This document shows positions 62,001 through 64,000 of a stretch of DNA of 64,000 nucleotides, in pieces (position 1 is the first letter of the stretch; every line of letters begins with the position of its first letter). The translations under genes and the position numbers were made by a program. The stretch spans positions 616,862 to 680,861 of the forward strand of contig NW_019776135.1 in NCBI RefSeq assembly GCF_001039355.2, written 5' to 3'. Below the pieces are notes generated by a model. It saw nothing but the letters and a program-made list of their open reading frames with translations, had not been told where the DNA came from and did no database searches. This DNA comes from Lingula anatina. Lineage: Eukaryota > Brachiopoda > Lingulata > Lingulida > Lingulidae.

Positions 62001-63850
62001 GTATATATATTCTCTTGTGTTCAGAGAAGGTATCTGTTTTTACATGCACACTTCAGTATTTTGGATTCAGTTGATGATTTACAGAAATAACAAAGTTCAT
62101 TTCAACAAAGTTGAATGCAAAACAATTTTTGTACATCCTTTTCTCAAGGATTTTACACTGTACCCCAATGTCTGTCATGTTAGTCTTTCCACAAAATAGT
62201 GAACATTTGAGTTATGTCAGTTATGTGCGTATTTTATGAATAATATATGCATAGGTCTGCCTTGCCACAGTATTTTCTTTCATTCTTAATAAGGAAAGAA
62301 ATCAACAGTGAATAAAAAGTTATAAAACACAAAAATCATGTGTATCACTTGCGTCACTCAAATGTTTGGTGCATTCTGGAATATCCCATTATCTTTGACT
62401 TCAGTCACTGTTAAAATTGACAAAACATTTGTACTCTTTCACACTAAAATGGTTATCCATTGTTCTGGTTGTTTTAATGTCACTGCTTCTATCAGTTTTG
62501 TCTGTCCAGTTGGCAGTTTTGCTGCCTTGTTGACCTACATTTCATTGTTATTTCTAGCGCTCCAAATTTGTCTCAAATTATTGAAAACAGCTGCCATAAT
62601 TTTTATGCTTTATTGTACAAATTATTCATGTTGTCGCTTATGATTGTGATGGTAATTACTCACAATTTTTGAACTACCTCACTTATTTTTCTCAAAAATT
62701 CATTAGGTCTGGTAATAGATATTTATATTTTGTTGTTTTCTTACATCACATATTTTTTGCCTTGTTGACCTGGGGCAGAGAAACCAAGCTAGTAGATATT
62801 ATTAACTTCTTTGGGCAGTGAACCCCCAAATTGGAGGCACATTGTGTAGGGAGATGAGTTCTTATATTCTGTCCCTTGTTATATTTTAAGGCAAAATATG
62901 CTCTCATACTGGTATTTACAGAGGGTAACTATTATGTTTGCTTTCTTCATTTCAAATGTGCCTGAGAAAGTTTGGTTTGGAAGTACCCCCCCCCCCCCTT
63001 TCCCCTTTTGACGTTGATCAAAAATTAGATGAAGAAAAATGAAAATGTTGTCTGTGATGTGATAAAACAACCACATACCATGAAACCTCTCTTATCTTTA
63101 GCAGGAGGTAGAGAGTATTTACCATAACCCTTTCAGTCAACTCTCCCTCATTTGTAAATGTATTGTTTTCTTCCACCTTCCAGCTTTTTGACAAAGATCA
63201 CCATTTAAACAAAGAGGCAGCCAGTTATATTTTTACAACAGAGGGACATATATTACCAATAAGCCCCAGGTGGAGAGAGAAACCCTGGGAGGAATATTTA
63301 GAAAATGACATACAGGATGTGTCATCTGACAGTGAAAAAAGCGTTTTAGATGTGCGGAAAAATAATATGACCAATGTAAGCATCTAACAGTAAAGCATAA
63401 AACTGGTATGGGGATCTTTGTGCTATGATGTTGAGTATTAGTAGGTATTCATAATTTACTTGTTGTGGATTTTATAGCTGTTTGTAAGGCTCTGGTGTTG
63501 TCAAAAATTGAAGGCCACCATTACCTTTTTATTTAAAAATTGTAAAATACACATTTCATCAGATTATGTAATTGTTGAAAGGATTTTGATATGGTAGTTC
63601 TTTTAACTTAAATACGATACTTGTAAATGTTGTAAGGATGTTTTTTTAATAAGACTGCAGCAGTACAAAATTGGTAAGAAGAGAAGTAAAGAAAAAGCAA
63701 GCTGATGAAGATTTTACCAAGTTAAATATTTATTGCTCCACTATTTCTTTCCAGTGTGACAGGATTCCAGATGAGAGGAGGTATTTCCTACCACTGGAGA
63801 CCAGATATCTACAACAAGTAGAGGCTAGTATAGGCTTGACTGTAACCTGA
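47020..63850 (+). CDS. EDEM1: EDEM1-like ER degradation-enhancing alpha-mannosidase (GH47), 12 exons
   Basis: Exons: 47020-47282, 47777-47849, 48293-48396, 49384-49555, 50925-51108, 51851-51942, 52624-52706, 60162-60282, 61036-61280, 61607-61703, 63184-63375 and 63755-63850. Together they total 1722 nt, or 573 residues, with every phase consistent. A hydrophobic N-terminus ([12 protein letters not shown]) is the signal or anchor for the ER. The GH47 fold follows: [85 protein letters not shown], and near the end the calcium-site TTEGHI. The closing [14 protein letters not shown] is typical of EDEM1. EDEM1 trims mannose from misfolded glycoproteins for ERAD. Several N-glycosylation sites are visible (NSS, NTT, NET, NVT). 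A duplicated exon pair (55216-56025) is not part of this model. Confidence 0.95.
49688..49889. repeat. 101-bp tandem duplication
   Basis: Units 49688-49788 and 49789-49889 differ at only a few positions. MITE copy 2 begins at the right edge of the second unit. It is in an EDEM1 intron. Confidence 0.9.
49887..50229. mobile_element. TTAA-flanked MITE, copy 2 (343 bp)
   Basis: It has the same inverted ends as copy 1 (TTAAAGGGATAATAACTCTT and its inverse) and high inner identity, with an extra ~30 bp in the middle that copy 1 lacks. The flanks read GGCAG-TTAA ... TTAA-GGCAT, which fits a TTAA target duplication. It lies in an EDEM1 intron. Confidence 0.9.
51582..54892. repeat. EDEM1 tandem duplication, left copy (3.3 kb)
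   Basis: Matches 54952-58246 over its whole length with scattered substitutions and indels. It contains EDEM1 exons 51851-51942 and 52624-52706 and the 3' part of the LINE. The match ends inside the LINE at a GACTTTTTAT stretch, after which the palindrome and a single N at 54951 follow. Confidence 0.93.
53411..54892 (-). mobile_element. LINE 3' part, copy in the left duplicate
   Basis: Minus-strand remains of the same LINE as 56732-60020. There is a reverse transcriptase block with the YADD catalytic motif (about 54700), downstream thumb sequence, and the CxLCNxxDVEDE zinc motif near 53740. The frame is broken several times. The 20-mer TTCAAATGAACCTTTAATAT (53391-53410) precedes it, the same integration site as in the right copy. 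The 5' part is cut off by the duplication junction. Confidence 0.85.
54891..54951. repeat. Palindrome and single N at the duplication junction
   Basis: The palindrome of 14-bp arms (TATGTACAGACACA) at 54891-54920 is followed by about 30 bases and an unknown base at 54951. The next base starts the second copy of the duplication. Confidence 0.9.
54952..58246. repeat. EDEM1 tandem duplication, right copy (3.3 kb)
   Basis: Partner of 51582-54892. It runs on seamlessly into the rest of the LINE and then EDEM1 exon 60162-60282, so this copy looks like the one attached to the downstream gene body. Confidence 0.93.
55216..56025 (+). pseudogene. Second copy of EDEM1 exons 6 and 7
   Basis: Exons 55216-55307 (92 nt, [16 protein letters not shown]...) and 55943-56025 (83 nt, [13 protein letters not shown]...) repeat 51851-51942 and 52624-52706 and encode the same residues. 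Their summed length, 175 nt, is not a multiple of three, so using both pairs would shift the frame. They are either haplotype duplicates in the assembly or unused exons. Confidence 0.9.
56732..60020 (-). mobile_element. Non-LTR retrotransposon (LINE) with ORF1 and partial ORF2, degenerate
   Basis: A perfect 20-bp target duplication, TTCAAATGAACCTTTAATAT, lies at 56712-56731 and 60021-60040. On the minus strand, ORF1 starts at 59763 ([14 protein letters not shown]) and runs to 58548 with breaks near the N at 59711 and near 59050. It holds a coiled coil ([11 protein letters not shown]...) and a basic nucleic-acid-binding part. ORF2 is only partial: the endonuclease and the start of the reverse transcriptase are missing, [13 protein letters not shown] has a stop after it, and then come YADD and the C-terminal CKLCN zinc motif near 57085. 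The 3' end is AT-rich with (AAT)n. It is inserted in an EDEM1 intron, antisense to the gene. Confidence 0.9.
60700..60960. other. Low-complexity C/G runs in an EDEM1 intron
   Basis: A poly-C run at about 60743-60757 and a G-rich run near 60883-60899 lie in the intron before exon 61036-61280. A nearby GGTGGATTTAGGGGG stretch and its inverse form (CCTGGATCCTCCACCCC) suggest a small old repeat. No gene is seen. Confidence 0.4.
62500..62545 (-). mobile_element. Short LINE ORF1 start-like fragment
   Basis: Minus strand reads [12 protein letters not shown], close to [12 protein letters not shown] at the start of the LINE ORF1 at 59.7 kb. Another such stretch lies at about 6255-6292. Too short to be sure. 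Confidence 0.35.
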
Positions 63851-64000
63851 CCACTGGGGACTTAGATGAGTTGTGCAGAAATAATCCCTAGTCAACAGAT
63901 TCAGCTAGGAGTTACCTACCAGAGCATAAGATCTGCCTTGAAGTTTAAAAATGCCATATTTTATCTAACTTAAACATCTTTTTTAAATTCAGACTTGTCA

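Overview
This is a 64 kb piece of animal nuclear DNA. It is AT-rich and intron-rich, with GT/AG-spliced genes, long 3' UTRs, microsatellites and decayed transposons. The gene set fits an invertebrate, most likely a lophotrochozoan such as a mollusc: a stand-alone plant/nematode-type phosphoethanolamine methyltransferase domain, a TPR-CHAT protein, an Egalitarian-type protein and EDEM1. The species cannot be named from the sequence alone.

Layout. (1) 1-5.2 kb, + strand: the last five coding exons of a UBE2H-type ubiquitin-conjugating enzyme and a 1.4 kb 3' UTR; the N-terminal exons are missing. (2) 7.6-11.1 kb, - strand: a ZC3HC1/NIPA-like gene of eight exons. (3) 12.3-16.9 kb, + strand: a six-exon phosphoethanolamine methyltransferase with only the MT1 domain. 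(4) 18.0-20.6 kb, - strand: a large single-exon TPR-CHAT (caspase-like) protein. (5) 20.6-29.3 kb: non-coding sequence with a LINE fragment, a 144-base gap and a 1.17 kb duplication on both sides of the gap. (6) 29.3-37.1 kb, - strand: an Egalitarian-like gene with its whole CDS in one exon and a probable 5' UTR exon at 37.1 kb. (7) 39.0-40.9 kb: a decayed transposon-like ORF bracketed by copies of a 15-mer. (8) 41.0-44.6 kb, + strand: a USP-family deubiquitinase with an N-terminal hydrophobic region. (9) 47.0-63.9 kb, + strand: a full-length EDEM1 gene, interrupted by a LINE and by a 3.3 kb duplication that repeats two exons and is probably an assembly artefact.

Functionally this is a mixed neighbourhood, not an operon. 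UBE2H, ZC3HC1 (an F-box-associated family), the USP and EDEM1 all belong to ubiquitin or ER protein quality control, but the linkage may be chance. The least ordinary parts are the TPR-CHAT gene beside the lone MT1 methyltransferase, the 15-mer-bracketed element at 39-41 kb, a TTAA-flanked MITE family (three copies), a 142 bp palindrome, a retroposed insert with a perfect 14 bp target duplication, and the frame-breaking exon duplication in EDEM1.
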